From CAYVUB01 sp964454675 (GTDB lineage Bacteria > Bacteroidota > Bacteroidia > Flavobacteriales > Flavobacteriaceae), in contig CAYVUB010000002.1 of the NCBI GenBank assembly GCA_964454675.1, positions 62,001 to 126,000 on the forward strand: 64,000 nucleotides of DNA, read 5' to 3'. Positions within the stretch are counted from its first letter, which is position 1. Each line of letters opens with the position of its first letter. The notes below the pieces were generated by a model. It did no database searches, was not told the DNA's origin, and was given only the letters and a program-made list of their open reading frames with translations. Of this stretch, positions 42,178 to 51,127 are shown in pieces. A program made the translations under genes and the position numbers.

Positions 42178-42525
42178 ATGTCAGTTTTTGAATCTATAAA
42201 TAATAACTCTGCCAAAGCGATAGAGTTGGGAGAAGCCTATTTAAAATCGTCTCATGACTACTACAAACTCAAGATTTTTGAGCAAATGACCATTTCGTTA
42301 AGCCTGATAATGAAAATGATTTTGATAGGCGGGTTAGTATTTGTAGGTTTTTTATTTTTGGTAATATCCGGTACCATAGCACTTGGTTATTTGCTTGATA
42401 ATATGGCTTTAGGCTGCCTTATTGTAGGTTCGGTATTTGCCTTGTTAGGATTTGTGGCGTATCAATTAAGATATTTGATAAACAGAAAAGTCATTCAGGC
42501 TATGTCACCCAAATTTTTTAATTAA
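42178..42525 (+). CDS. Holin-X-like small membrane protein (phage holin family)
   Basis: A 115-residue protein with two membrane helices (about 44-66 and 72-92) between soluble helical ends. The layout matches the phage holin superfamily type (DUF1469-like, Actinobacterial Holin-X) often found after YtxH genes in chromosomes. There is no lysis context, so a structural envelope or stress role is more likely. Confidence 0.65.
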   Translation: MSVFESINNNSAKAIELGEAYLKSSHDYYKLKIFEQMTISLSLIMKMILIGGLVFVGFLFLVISGTIALGYLLDNMALGCLIVGSVFALLGFVAYQLRYLINRKVIQAMSPKFFN

Positions 42526-42527
42526 AG

Positions 42528-42728
42528 ATGAAACTATACAAATCGCACGAAGACATAGAAAGAGATTTGAAGCGCTACAAGCTGGAGCGTCAAATAGCCT
42601 TGGAAGAGCTCAAAGCACTGAAAGGCGATATCAAGCAGGATTTACAACCGCTCAATTGGGTGCAAACCGGCTTTAAATATGCCGGTAAATACGGATTAAT
42701 GTATATTATAAAAAGAATTTTAAGGTAA
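42528..42728 (+). CDS. Small basic helical protein of the YtxH cluster
   Basis: A 66-residue protein, MKLYKSHEDIERDLKRYKLE then an amphipathic helix to LNWVQTGFKYAGKYGLMYIIKRILR. It is basic, with a hydrophobic tail that may dock on the membrane. No characterised family comes to mind. Two bases separate it from the gene upstream, so it is certainly read with the cluster. Confidence 0.75.
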   Translation: MKLYKSHEDIERDLKRYKLERQIALEELKALKGDIKQDLQPLNWVQTGFKYAGKYGLMYIIKRILR

Positions 42729-42826
42729 TTTTGATAAAAAAAACAAACATTCTTCATCATTGAAAGTTATTATAGCCTTATGATAACTTTTGATAACTTA
42801 TACTTAAAGTATTGTGTCAAAAAACA

Positions 42827-42834
42827 TATTTTTG
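42827..42834 (+). promoter_or_regulatory. Possible -7 element of trxB
   Basis: TATTTTTG 24 bp upstream of the trxB start matches TAnnTTTG; no TTTG at the expected -33 distance. Confidence 0.4.
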
Positions 42835-42857
42835 TCCGGTAATTTTAAGAACACGTT

Positions 42858-43805
42858 ATGTCTGATACTATTGAAAAACTCAAATGCCTTATTATAGGTT
42901 CCGGTCCGGCAGGTTATACTGCGGCAATTTATGCAGCAAGAGCCAATATGTTTCCCGTATTATATCAAGGTACACAACCCGGTGGACAACTTACCACAAC
43001 CAATGAAGTTGAAAATTTTCCCGGATATCCCGATGGCATTACAGGTCCCGAAATGATGATAGAGCTGCAAAAGCAAGCCGAGCGTTTTGGAACCAGTGTG
43101 CGTGATGGTTGGGTAACTAAAGTTGATTTTTCGGGAGATGTTCATAAAGTCTGGGTAAATGACACCAAAGAAATTCACTGTGAAACCGTCATTATATCAA
43201 CAGGGGCATCAGCAAAATATTTAGGATTACCTTCAGAACAGCATTATCTTAATTTAGGCGGCGGCGTATCGGCATGTGCTGTTTGTGACGGATTTTTCTA
43301 CCGAAATCAGGAAGTGGTTATTGTAGGTGCCGGCGATTCTGCCTGCGAAGAAGCACATTATCTTTCAAAATTGTGCAAAAAAGTAACCATGCTGGTACGA
43401 AGCGAGAATTTCAGAGCTTCAAAAATCATGGAAACCCGGGTACGCAACACACCAAATATTGAAATTTTACTCAACACATCTACAGATGAAGTTTTGGGTG
43501 ACGGACAAGTGGTTACGGGAGTACGGGTAAAGCATAATGTAACCGGAGACACTGCCGAAATACCTGCAACAGGATTTTTTGTAGCCATAGGTCATAAGCC
43601 AAATACCGATATTTTTAAAGCTTATCTCAATCTGGATGCTACGGGTTATATCATTAATGTTCCGGGAAGTTCAAAAACCAATGTCCCGGGAGTTTTTGTT
43701 GCCGGTGATGCAGCAGACCATGTATATAGACAAGCCGTTACCGCAGCAGGTACAGGTTGTATGGCAGCTTTGGATGCCGAGCGTTATCTGGCTTCAAAAG
43801 AATAA
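42858..43805 (+). CDS. trxB: Thioredoxin-disulfide reductase
   Basis: A 315-residue flavoprotein reducing thioredoxin with NADPH. FAD-binding GSGPAGYTAAIYAARA (about 14-29), redox motif CAVCDG (about 140-145), NADPH-binding GAGDSACEEAHYLSKLC and the final FVAGDAADHVYRQAVTAAGTGCMAALDAERYL are all present. Length and order match the low-molecular-weight family. A strong terminator follows. Confidence 0.97.
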   Translation: MSDTIEKLKCLIIGSGPAGYTAAIYAARANMFPVLYQGTQPGGQLTTTNEVENFPGYPDGITGPEMMIELQKQAERFGTSVRDGWVTKVDFSGDVHKVWVNDTKEIHCETVIISTGASAKYLGLPSEQHYLNLGGGVSACAVCDGFFYRNQEVVIVGAGDSACEEAHYLSKLCKKVTMLVRSENFRASKIMETRVRNTPNIEILLNTSTDEVLGDGQVVTGVRVKHNVTGDTAEIPATGFFVAIGHKPNTDIFKAYLNLDATGYIINVPGSSKTNVPGVFVAGDAADHVYRQAVTAAGTGCMAALDAERYLASKE

Positions 43806-43827
43806 AAATTTTAAAGTATAAAAAAAG

Positions 43828-43853
43828 AGCCTGTTTATTCAACAGGCTTTTTG
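43828..43853. terminator. Intrinsic terminator after trxB
   Basis: Arms AGCCTGTT and AACAGGCT with a 5-nt loop, A-run before and T-run after. It lies between two convergent genes. Confidence 0.8.
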
Positions 43854-43873
43854 TGTATAAAATAGTGTAGTTT

Positions 43874-44707
43874 TTATTCCTTTTTCTGAAGTTTTGCTGT
43901 GCCGGTAAACTTGTTTAAAGTAATCTTTGGTGTGTTGTACAAATAAATTTCGCTGCTTCCCGAAGCCTCAATAGTAATGCTGTCTGAAACACCTATTGAA
44001 GCAGAACTGCTTAAATCTGCTACAATATCACAGGTTTTGGTCGTAAATGTTTTTCCGTTGAATGTAGAGGAATTGTCAATTCTTAAAACAGTGGTTTCTG
44101 CAATACCATCTACATTAATCCCGGCACGCTGATACATGTCTGTTTTTAATGTTTTGGTATTAAATGTTGCGTCTGTTTTACTGTTTTCGCCTAAAACACT
44201 TGTTATGGCATCTGAGGTAACATTTAGTTTTACTCTGGCTTTACCGTTGTTTGTAAAATGAAAATTTTTAGCTCTGATGTTCAGGTATGCTTTTGATGAA
44301 CCTGTTGTTTTAAGGTTTGCATCTTTCATTTCCAATGTTGTTAATGAGCGTATTTCGGCATTTTCAAGAGTTTCAATATCTTGTAATCCATCGGTGTAAT
44401 TAACTTTAATGGCTATTTTTTTACTTGAAGTGATTTTTTTTGTGGTTTTGAAGGTCAAAATGCCACCGTTTACACCAAACTGAATAACTTCATGCAGGTT
44501 GTCATCGGCTTCAACTTCAACAGAAGCTTTTGAATTGTAAACAATTTCTACAGTAAAATCTTCGCCAACAACAATTTTTGTAAACGGGTCTATATAGGTT
44601 TGTTTTATGGTAACATTTCTGTCGCCTTTAATTTTTCCATCATCCTGGGCATTGCCTGTAAATGCAAATGCACAAGCGATTAAAAAAGTAAAAATGAGTT
44701 GCTTCAT
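43874..44707 (-). CDS. GIN-domain (DUF2807) exported protein
   Basis: A 277-residue protein with a signal peptide (LIFTFLIACAFAFTGNA). FTKIVVGEDFTVEIVYNSKASVEVEADDNLHEVIQFGVNGGILTFKT is the head GIN domain, and the following strands (ANLKTTGSSKAYLNIRAKNFHFTN) suggest a right-handed beta-helix-like stack. Function unknown; homologues sit near PspC and PadR genes in Bacteroidota, as here, which hints at envelope stress control. Confidence 0.83.
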   Translation of the reverse strand: MKQLIFTFLIACAFAFTGNAQDDGKIKGDRNVTIKQTYIDPFTKIVVGEDFTVEIVYNSKASVEVEADDNLHEVIQFGVNGGILTFKTTKKITSSKKIAIKVNYTDGLQDIETLENAEIRSLTTLEMKDANLKTTGSSKAYLNIRAKNFHFTNNGKARVKLNVTSDAITSVLGENSKTDATFNTKTLKTDMYQRAGINVDGIAETTVLRIDNSSTFNGKTFTTKTCDIVADLSSSASIGVSDSITIEASGSSEIYLYNTPKITLNKFTGTAKLQKKE

Positions 44708-44820
44708 TTTGTAGGTTTAAAAAATTATACAAACAAATATAAACAAAAACCATCCCAAACTTTAAAAAGCGTTTGAAATGGTTTTAAAAAAGTGATTGGT
44801 TATGTTCTGTTTTACTATTG

Positions 44821-45549
44821 TTATTGTGCTCTTATGTTTCCTGATGCGGTATCTGTTTTTTCAATTTTTTCAGGATTACCATAATATTTTATGTCGCCGC
44901 CACTGCTGGCTTTTGCTGTAAGCTCTTTGCTTGTGTTGATGGTAATGTCACTGCCGCTTGATGCCTTTACGTTAGAAATTTCTGTTATTAAATTCCCGGC
45001 TTTAATATCACTGCCGCTTGAAGCTTGGGCAGTTAAATGTATGGCGTTTCCGGATAGTTTGATGTCGCTGCCGCTTGATGCTTTACAGATTAAGGTGTTT
45101 ACGTTAATGCTCAACTCTATGTCGCTGCCGCTTGAGGTTGTAAGCTCTAATGTATCGGCATTAATGGTGTTTGTGCCGTAAACATCGCTGCCGCTCGAAG
45201 CTTTGATTTTAGATATTTCACTTGCAGTGACGTTAATTTTTCTTGAGGATGCATAAGAGATGTTTTTTGAGGTAGAAATAACTAAAACATTGTCTTTTAT
45301 GGTTGTGGTAATGATGTCTTGCAGGTTGTCGTCTGCTTCAACGCTTAAATGCCGGCTGCTGCCTTGTGTGATATAAACGTCAAGACCTTTGCTCACTTGT
45401 ATTTCGTTAAATATGCCGTCAACAGTGCGTTCTGTGGTGGTAACATTACCGTTGCCTTTAACTCCAAAGTTAAAGTTTGCGTCAAAATTGCAGGAAAGCA
45501 TCAACATGCTCATTGCTGTTGCTACGATGATTTTTGCTAATGTGCTCAT
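44821..45549 (-). CDS. GIN-domain lipoprotein with repeated ASSGSD motif
   Basis: A 242-residue lipoprotein (lipobox LMLSC). GIN domain at about 40-115 (FNEIQVSKGLDVYITQGSSRHLSVEADDNL), then six stacked turns with the motif (K/Q)ASSGSD at 19-21-residue intervals, typical of a beta-helix. The DNA shows the same repetition: CTGCCGC at 44951, 45011, 45068, 45125 and 45188. This copy is more regular than its neighbour. A Gly/Ser/Asp face could bind ions. Function is unknown. Confidence 0.85.
   Translation of the reverse strand: MSTLAKIIVATAMSMLMLSCNFDANFNFGVKGNGNVTTTERTVDGIFNEIQVSKGLDVYITQGSSRHLSVEADDNLQDIITTTIKDNVLVISTSKNISYASSRKINVTASEISKIKASSGSDVYGTNTINADTLELTTSSGSDIELSINVNTLICKASSGSDIKLSGNAIHLTAQASSGSDIKAGNLITEISNVKASSGSDITINTSKELTAKASSGGDIKYYGNPEKIEKTDTASGNIRAQ
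44890..45200. repeat. Internal tandem repeats of the GIN protein
   Basis: Six degenerate repeats of about 57-63 bp, marked by CTGCCGC(T)TGA, encode the ASSGSD turns. The five clear copies start at 44951, 45011, 45068, 45125 and 45188; a sixth at about 44894 is degenerate. Confidence 0.75.
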
Positions 45550-45659
45550 AGTTTTTGATTGATTTAGTTAAATAACAGCCCAAATATCTTTTTTAATTGG
45601 TTGGTTTACTAATATAAATATCCGGACTGTTATTTTTTAATGATGAATTGTTATTAAAA

Positions 45660-47438
45660 TTAATCGGATGTAATTTCTATGCCGTCTTTATCTATACGAT
45701 ATTTAACACTTTCGGAATTGGCTTTAAAACCACTGCTGTTAATTTGAAGTTTTGAACTGTCGCCTTTTATTTCAATGCCGTTTTCGTCAATAGTTATATT
45801 TTTTGTATCAACTTTTATTTTAAAGTTGCTTTCATCTTCTGCCGGACAATCTAAACATTCCGCTTTGTCTTCAAGAACTTTTAGCGCATGGTTGGCATCA
45901 CTATAAGAAACAATGTTGTTGCTTGATTTATAGTAATTTAAAAATGATTTTGTAGTGTCATGAAGTTCAAAAATGACACCTTCGGGTAAATAGACAATTA
46001 CTTCTACGTTTTGGTCGCGAAATTTGTTTTCATAATCTGTAATCAAGAAATTATCCAGCAGTAATTGATTATTTTCGATGTTGAACATATAATCAATTTT
46101 TCCGGCACGTTCTTTTGCTTCAATATAATTTTTCCCTTTTGATTCTTTTACAACTTCCATATAAGGCACGGCATCTTTTGTAGAACGCACGGTAAGGCGG
46201 ACATTTTTTGAAAAAAGAACCTTTTCATTATTGGCATTGTATTTTATTGAAAACCCGTCGTTTCTGTGCATATTATTGCTGTTTGAATGAGAATTGCTGC
46301 GTTCAATGTCACTTCCTGCCATTTTGATGCTTATGGTGTCGCTGGTATTCAATGGCAGTTCGTGCTTTGTTACAGTGCTGGTTTCCAGGGCAAAATCTGT
46401 AGCTTGTTTTACACCGAAAGTAATTAAAGCAATGATAGACATAATCCAAAGACCTAACAGTGTGAATTTTGCAATTTTCCCGATAGATTTCAGGTTGTTG
46501 ATTAATATTTTTAATCCTAAATACAAGATGATAAAAAACGGAATACCTACCGAAAGGAAAATGGATAAAGACCACATCCATATTGGTACGCCGGAAGTGT
46601 TGACCACATCGGGATAATCCATCCACCAAGGATTAAATATTGACGAACTTCCGAATGAAAGCAAACCGATTACCAAAGAGAAAATCCCCAAAGCCCCAAA
46701 AACTACCAGCAATAAACCAATGAATTTTGCGAACAGTTTCAGGAAAAACATGATAATATCGCCTATGGTGTCAAAAAACGTTTTTGAGCTCGATTTGATT
46801 TTGTTGCCATGCTTTTGAAAATCAACATTTTTTACAGTATCAGAAACTGTTTGAGAAACGTTTTCAAAACCGTCTTTTATTTTTTTTTCAATGTTGCTTA
46901 TGTTCACCGGTTCGCCGGTCATTGTAAGCTTATCGGCAGTTGTAACGGCTTCGGGAACCAAAATCCAAAATAAAATATAGATGAATATAAATGTACCACC
47001 CGAGCCAAACGCAAATAAAATCCATAGCAATCGTACCCAGATAGCGTCAATACCTAAGTAATGACCAAGCCCCGAAGCGACACCGCCAATGTATGAGTTG
47101 CCGGTATCTCTGAACAGTTTTTTTGAACTGTTTATTTTCGTTTTTTGAGTTGGCTGGTCTCCAAAAATTTCGTCGTCAACAAGATAATCTTCCGGTTGTC
47201 CCATGATAGTGATAATCTCGTCAACTTCCTTATTGCTAATAACTTGCTTATCGTGTTTTATACGCTCTGTAAATAATTCTGCAATGCGGGCTTCAATATC
47301 TGCTATAATTTCCGAACGACCTTGCGAGTCTGTAAATGAACGCTTTATGGCTTCAAGATAGCGTTGCAATTTTAGGTAAGCATCTTCATCAATATGAAAA
47401 AATATACCTGCTAAATTTATGTTGACTGTCTTATTCAT
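45660..47438 (-). CDS. PspC domain membrane protein
   Basis: A 592-residue protein. The N-terminal 1-95 (NINLAGIFFHIDEDAYLKLQRYLEAIKR, then IEARIAELFTERI) is a short helical domain common in these proteins. The PspC domain is at about 105-165 (LFRDTGNSYIGGVASGLGHYLGIDAIWVRLLWILFA), followed by three more membrane segments and a large extracytoplasmic beta-rich C-terminus ending in repeated IDKDGIEI/IKVDTKNITID strands related to GIN folds. It likely senses or buffers envelope stress. It overlaps the PadR gene by 8 bp. Confidence 0.88.
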   Translation of the reverse strand: MNKTVNINLAGIFFHIDEDAYLKLQRYLEAIKRSFTDSQGRSEIIADIEARIAELFTERIKHDKQVISNKEVDEIITIMGQPEDYLVDDEIFGDQPTQKTKINSSKKLFRDTGNSYIGGVASGLGHYLGIDAIWVRLLWILFAFGSGGTFIFIYILFWILVPEAVTTADKLTMTGEPVNISNIEKKIKDGFENVSQTVSDTVKNVDFQKHGNKIKSSSKTFFDTIGDIIMFFLKLFAKFIGLLLVVFGALGIFSLVIGLLSFGSSSIFNPWWMDYPDVVNTSGVPIWMWSLSIFLSVGIPFFIILYLGLKILINNLKSIGKIAKFTLLGLWIMSIIALITFGVKQATDFALETSTVTKHELPLNTSDTISIKMAGSDIERSNSHSNSNNMHRNDGFSIKYNANNEKVLFSKNVRLTVRSTKDAVPYMEVVKESKGKNYIEAKERAGKIDYMFNIENNQLLLDNFLITDYENKFRDQNVEVIVYLPEGVIFELHDTTKSFLNYYKSSNNIVSYSDANHALKVLEDKAECLDCPAEDESNFKIKVDTKNITIDENGIEIKGDSSKLQINSSGFKANSESVKYRIDKDGIEITSD

Positions 47439-47775
47439 TTTTTGATTTTTTTGTGTTGGTTACTAAGTTTACCGCATGTTGTAATTCGTTCCAGGTGATG
47501 TTCAGTTCGTTAAGAAATAACTTGCCTGTTTCTGTAAGTCCGTAATATTTACGTGGAGGTCCCGAGGTTGATTCTTCCCACCGGTAGTTAAGAAGACCAT
47601 CGTTTTTAAGCCGTGTAAGCAACGGATAAATAGTGCCTTCAACTACCAGCATTTTTGCGTCTTTAAGTGTGTCGAGAATTTCGGCTACATAGGCATCTTC
47701 GTCTTTTAAGACCGATAGTATGCAGTATTCCAAAACACCTTTTCGCATTTGAGCTTTTGTGTTTTCTATCTTCAT
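47431..47775 (-). CDS. PadR family transcriptional regulator
   Basis: A 114-residue winged helix protein. LEYCILSVLKDEDAYVAEILDTLKDAKMLVVEGTIYPLLTRLKNDGLL with the recognition helix and GPPRKYYGLTETGKLFL wing are typical of PadR. It is the first gene of an operon with pspC, and probably with the GIN genes, and is likely their autoregulator. Confidence 0.92.
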   Translation of the reverse strand: MKIENTKAQMRKGVLEYCILSVLKDEDAYVAEILDTLKDAKMLVVEGTIYPLLTRLKNDGLLNYRWEESTSGPPRKYYGLTETGKLFLNELNITWNELQHAVNLVTNTKKSKNE

Positions 47776-47854
47776 AAGATGTGTTGATTTAATAAATTGT
47801 GACTGTTCATTTTTTGATTGATTGATGACCCTTCGGTTTCGCTCAGGGCAATTT

Positions 47855-48346
47855 TTATTTTAAAAAATTGATGGTTAAAGGATATTGAAACGTTTTGCCG
47901 TCTCTGGCTTTTAGGCTTGCTCTTACTATTAATGCCAGTTCTATAATAAAAGCAATAACAGCCAAAACGCCCAAAGCACCGCCTATGTATAGTAAAGGCG
48001 AAGGTTTACCTATATTGATATGAAAATCATGAAAACCGTTAAAATCAATAAAGTCAATACCGCTGAATAATTTGAAAATAAAGAATGGCGCGGTAACTGT
48101 CCCTATAATAATGGTGTACAGTAAAATACTCATTTGAAAGTTGATAATCTGCTTGCCGTGAGCATCTACAAATTCCGATTTTTCTTTGTTGGCAACCCAT
48201 AATATTAACGGGCCTATAAAATTTCCTAATGGAAAAAAGAACCGTGAAAAGGTTGACAAATGTATAAATGTAGCGATGTTTTTTTGATGAGTATCTAACA
48301 TGGTTTTAAAAGTATATAATAGTTTCTTATGCAAATATATATCCAA
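47855..48346 (-). CDS. DUF4870 membrane protein
   Basis: A 163-residue protein with three or four membrane segments (about 34-50, 66-88, 110-133). HLSTFSRFFFPLGNFIGPLILWVANKEKSEFVDAHGKQIINFQMSILLY is the DUF4870 (TIC20-related) signature. The extension of about 20 residues before ATIHLSTFS may be dispensable; ATG at about 48298 would be an alternative start giving a shorter form. Function unknown. Confidence 0.85.
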   Translation of the reverse strand: MDIYLHKKLLYTFKTMLDTHQKNIATFIHLSTFSRFFFPLGNFIGPLILWVANKEKSEFVDAHGKQIINFQMSILLYTIIIGTVTAPFFIFKLFSGIDFIDFNGFHDFHINIGKPSPLLYIGGALGVLAVIAFIIELALIVRASLKARDGKTFQYPLTINFLK

Positions 48347-48446
48347 AAGAAAGTATTATGCAAAACATAGTAGTAAAATTTAACAAAATTTTAAGAAAAG
48401 CCGATTCATTAATTTTGATTATTTTAGGCGGAAAATTAAAGAAGAC

Positions 48447-48902
48447 ATGAAGCTTTCACCAAGTAAAATCAATATGTTTCTATTGTTCAAATTGCCATCG
48501 GCATACTTTTGCGGTGTACGGGCAAACCATATTGATAATGAAAAATGTATTGTGACTGTTAAGTACAGATGGATAAACCAGAATCCGTTCAAATCAATGT
48601 TTTGGGCGGTACAGGGTATGGCTGCCGAGTTGACTACCGGTGCGTTAATGATGTCAAAAATTAAAGAAAGCGGCAGGAAAATTTCAATGCTTGTAGCAAC
48701 CAATAACGGGACATTCACAAAAAAAGCTGTTGGTAAAATCACATTTACCTGTAATGACGGTCATAAAGTTGATAATGCCATTGAAAAAGCCATAGCAACC
48801 GGTGAAGGGCAAACCGTGACAATGCACGCCACAGGGAAAAATGCCGAAGGTATCGAAGTATCGGGGTTTAATTTTGAATGGACGATTAAAGTGAAGAGTT
48901 AG
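48447..48902 (+). CDS. DUF4442 hotdog-fold protein
   Basis: A 151-residue protein of the thioesterase-like superfamily. Conserved parts include PSAYFCGVRANHIDNEKCIVTVKYRWINQNPFKSMFWAVQGMAAELTTG and GRKISMLVATNNGTFTKKAVGKITFTCNDG. Substrates are likely acyl-CoA or acyl-ACP but undetermined. It is divergent from the DUF4870 gene. Confidence 0.85.
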   Translation: MKLSPSKINMFLLFKLPSAYFCGVRANHIDNEKCIVTVKYRWINQNPFKSMFWAVQGMAAELTTGALMMSKIKESGRKISMLVATNNGTFTKKAVGKITFTCNDGHKVDNAIEKAIATGEGQTVTMHATGKNAEGIEVSGFNFEWTIKVKS

Positions 48903-48909
48903 TATTCAG

Positions 48910-48923
48910 TCTCAGTTTTCAGT
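48910..48923. repeat. Dispersed 14-bp repeat (copy 1)
   Basis: TCTCAGTTTTCAGT lies just after the DUF4442 gene. Its exact reverse complement is at 53227-53240, downstream of the MoxR gene's stop. Confidence 0.7.
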
Positions 48924-49016
48924 ATTCATTTAAAGATGATTTAAACAAATTTTAAATTGTAACATTTTCATGCTTTTTGCAACCAATCATCAACAGTAAA
49001 ACAACAAAATAGTAAA

Positions 49017-49817
49017 ATGACATCACACGAGATAGATTACAAAATATACGGCGAAGAAATGCAGTATGTTGAAATAGAACTGGATCCGAATGAAGGGGTA
49101 GTAGCCGAAGCCGGCAGTTTTATGATGATGGATGACGGCATCAAAATGGAAACCATTTTTGGTGACGGTTCAGAAAAAAACAAAGGTTTTTTAGGTTCTA
49201 TACTTGGTGCCGGAAAACGGGTTCTCACAGGTGAAAACCTTTTTATGACAGTTTTTTACAACACACTTCCGGGAAAAAGAAATGTATCATTTGCATCGCC
49301 ATACCCCGGAAAAATTATTCCTATAGATTTAACCGAATACCGGGGTAAATTCATTTGTCAAAAAGATGCATTTCTCTGTGCAGCCAAAGGTGTGAGTGTT
49401 GGTATTGAGTTTTCAAGAAAATTAGGACGCGGACTTTTTGGAGGCGAAGGATTTATCATGCAAAAACTTGAAGGCGATGGTATGGCATTTGTACATGCGG
49501 GAGGTACTATGGCAAGAAAAGAATTACAGGCAGGCGAGGTGCTGCGTGTTGATACCGGATGTATCATAGGTTTTACAAAAGATGTAGATTATGATATAGA
49601 ATTTATAGGCGGTATCAAGAATACCATTTTTGGTGGTGAAGGCCTATTTTATGCCAGATTGCGTGGTCCCGGAGTTGTTTACATCCAGTCGCTGCCATTC
49701 AGCAGGCTTGCAGGACGAGTTTGGGCAAGCGCGCCGCAAGCAGGAGGAAAGCAAAGAGGTGAAGGCAGTATTCTTGGAGGTTTGGGCAATATTTTGGATG
49801 GCGATAACAGGTTTTAA
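49017..49817 (+). CDS. AIM24/TIGR00266 family protein
   Basis: A 266-residue protein. YVEIELDPNEGVVAEAGSFMMMDDGIKMETIFG, GLFGGEGFIMQKLEGDGMAFVHAGG and RVDTGCIIGFTKDVDYDIEFIGGIKNTIFGGEGLFYARL are the repeated beta segments of the family. The Saccharomyces relative Aim24 supports mitochondrial inner-membrane architecture; bacterial roles are unknown. It sits alone with AT-rich flanks. Confidence 0.92.
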   Translation: MTSHEIDYKIYGEEMQYVEIELDPNEGVVAEAGSFMMMDDGIKMETIFGDGSEKNKGFLGSILGAGKRVLTGENLFMTVFYNTLPGKRNVSFASPYPGKIIPIDLTEYRGKFICQKDAFLCAAKGVSVGIEFSRKLGRGLFGGEGFIMQKLEGDGMAFVHAGGTMARKELQAGEVLRVDTGCIIGFTKDVDYDIEFIGGIKNTIFGGEGLFYARLRGPGVVYIQSLPFSRLAGRVWASAPQAGGKQRGEGSILGGLGNILDGDNRF

Positions 49818-49941
49818 TTGGCAGGATAATCTTGTTAAATTTTTGGTAATATGTAATTAAATGAGATTTTTTTTGTATCTTGGTTTTCATTAAACTAAGT
49901 GCCTATAGTCAAATTCTACTTAACCTAAACCCTAAACAATT

Positions 49942-50139
49942 ATGGCAAGAGCAATGTTTGAGTACACAAAAACCGTACTCAAAAAAGTTAGTTTCGACCC
50001 TAACCTGTTTTGTAGAGAAGTGCAAAAAGCTGTTCAACGGTTATTGCCGTATGAAATTGAAGAGCTTAAGATTTTTATAAAATCGCTTATTCTGCAAAAT
50101 CCTGAGTTAAATCAATGTTTAATCTATTTAAAACCATAA
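49942..50139 (+). CDS. Small conserved hypothetical protein
   Basis: A 65-residue protein, MARAMFEYTKTVLKKVSFDP then a charged helix, LLPYEIEELKIFIKSLIL, and ELNQCLIYLKP. I believe close relatives are widespread in Flavobacteriaceae as an uncharacterised family. An earlier in-frame start is not used; a separate overlapping frame from 49880 is a shadow. A terminator follows directly, which supports a real gene. Confidence 0.75.
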   Translation: MARAMFEYTKTVLKKVSFDPNLFCREVQKAVQRLLPYEIEELKIFIKSLILQNPELNQCLIYLKP

Positions 50140-50140
50140 A

Positions 50141-50167
50141 AAAAAGCAGCTTACAGGCTGCTTTTTT
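50141..50167. terminator. Bidirectional terminator overlapping the oxyR stop
   Basis: AAAAAGCAGC-TTACAG-GCTGCTTTTTT. The loop contains the oxyR stop codon (50151-50153), so the hairpin serves the small gene and oxyR alike. Confidence 0.8.
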
Positions 50168-51104
50168 GCTTTGTAACAGGACTTATAATTTCTACATTCT
50201 GAAACGCAATCGCCCCGCGTATAATTCCCGAGATAACATTGTGCAGTGCATCAATAATATGCATTTTGAGTTCGCTTTTATGGTAAATTAAGCTTACTTC
50301 TCTCGCGGGTGTAGGCTCATTAAAATGATGAAGATTGTTTTTTAGATTGTCTTGAATATCCAGTGTATGAAGATACGGCAGTAAGGTCATCCCCAGACCT
50401 TCATTGGACAATTTTATTAAGGTTTCAATACTGCCGCTTTCAAGTTGAAAATTATCATCTTGCTGATTTTTAAAAGCTTTACACAAATTGATGACACCAT
50501 CCCTAAAACAATGACCTTCTTCAAGCAGAAGCATATCGTCAATTTCCAAATCTGAAACATCAATTTTTGACTTACCTGAAAGTCTGTGTTCTTTAGGAAT
50601 GTATGCCACAAACGGTTCGTAATACAGTACACGTTCTTTGATGTTTTCTTTTTCCAGCGGTGTAGCGGCAATAGCTGCATCCATGTGGCCGTCGTTGATA
50701 CGTGCAATGATTTCTTCGGTGGTAAGTTCTTCTATTTTTAATTTGATTTTCGGATATTTTTTTACGAATGCCTTTAAAAACATGGGTAAAAGCGTAGGCA
50801 TTACTGTAGATATAATCCCAAGCCTGAAATCGCCGCCTATAAATCCCTTTTGCTGGTCCACAATATCCTGAATCCTGTCTGATTCATTCACAATATTACG
50901 TGCCTGATGTACAATTTTCCGGCCTACTTCAGTCAATTCAATAGGCTTTTTGCTTCGGTCAAAAATCAATACATCCAGTTCTTCCTCCAGTTTTTGGATT
51001 TGTGTACTTAATGTGGGTTGTGTCACAAAGCATTTTTCTGCTGCTTTGGTGAAATTCTTGTGTTCTGCTATGGCAAGAACGTAGTGTAATTGCGTAATGG
51101 TCAT
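50151..51104 (-). CDS. oxyR: OxyR, hydrogen peroxide-responsive LysR regulator
   Basis: A 317-residue LysR protein. HTH at about 1-58 (TQLHYVLAIAEHKNFTKAAEKCFVTQPTLSTQIQKLEEEL). The redox pair Cys199 (EEGHCFRD) and Cys208 (NLCKA) matches E. coli OxyR numbering exactly, as does the GSIETLIKLSNEGLGMTLLP loop. Oxidation forms the disulfide and activates peroxide defence genes. It is divergent from dps, an established target in many bacteria. Confidence 0.95.
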   Translation of the reverse strand: MTITQLHYVLAIAEHKNFTKAAEKCFVTQPTLSTQIQKLEEELDVLIFDRSKKPIELTEVGRKIVHQARNIVNESDRIQDIVDQQKGFIGGDFRLGIISTVMPTLLPMFLKAFVKKYPKIKLKIEELTTEEIIARINDGHMDAAIAATPLEKENIKERVLYYEPFVAYIPKEHRLSGKSKIDVSDLEIDDMLLLEEGHCFRDGVINLCKAFKNQQDDNFQLESGSIETLIKLSNEGLGMTLLPYLHTLDIQDNLKNNLHHFNEPTPAREVSLIYHKSELKMHIIDALHNVISGIIRGAIAFQNVEIISPVTKQKSSL

Positions 51105-51113
51105 TGTATATTG

Positions 51114-51127
51114 TTTATAGCTATAAA
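51114..51127. promoter_or_regulatory. Palindrome in the oxyR-dps gap (possible OxyR site)
   Basis: TTTATAGCTATAAA is a perfect 14-bp palindrome, 10 bp upstream of oxyR. Further CTAT or ATAG half sites at 51138-51141 and 51151-51156 (CTATAG) follow. OxyR sites use ATAG/CTAT half sites; the spacing here does not fit the E. coli pattern exactly. Confidence 0.45.
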
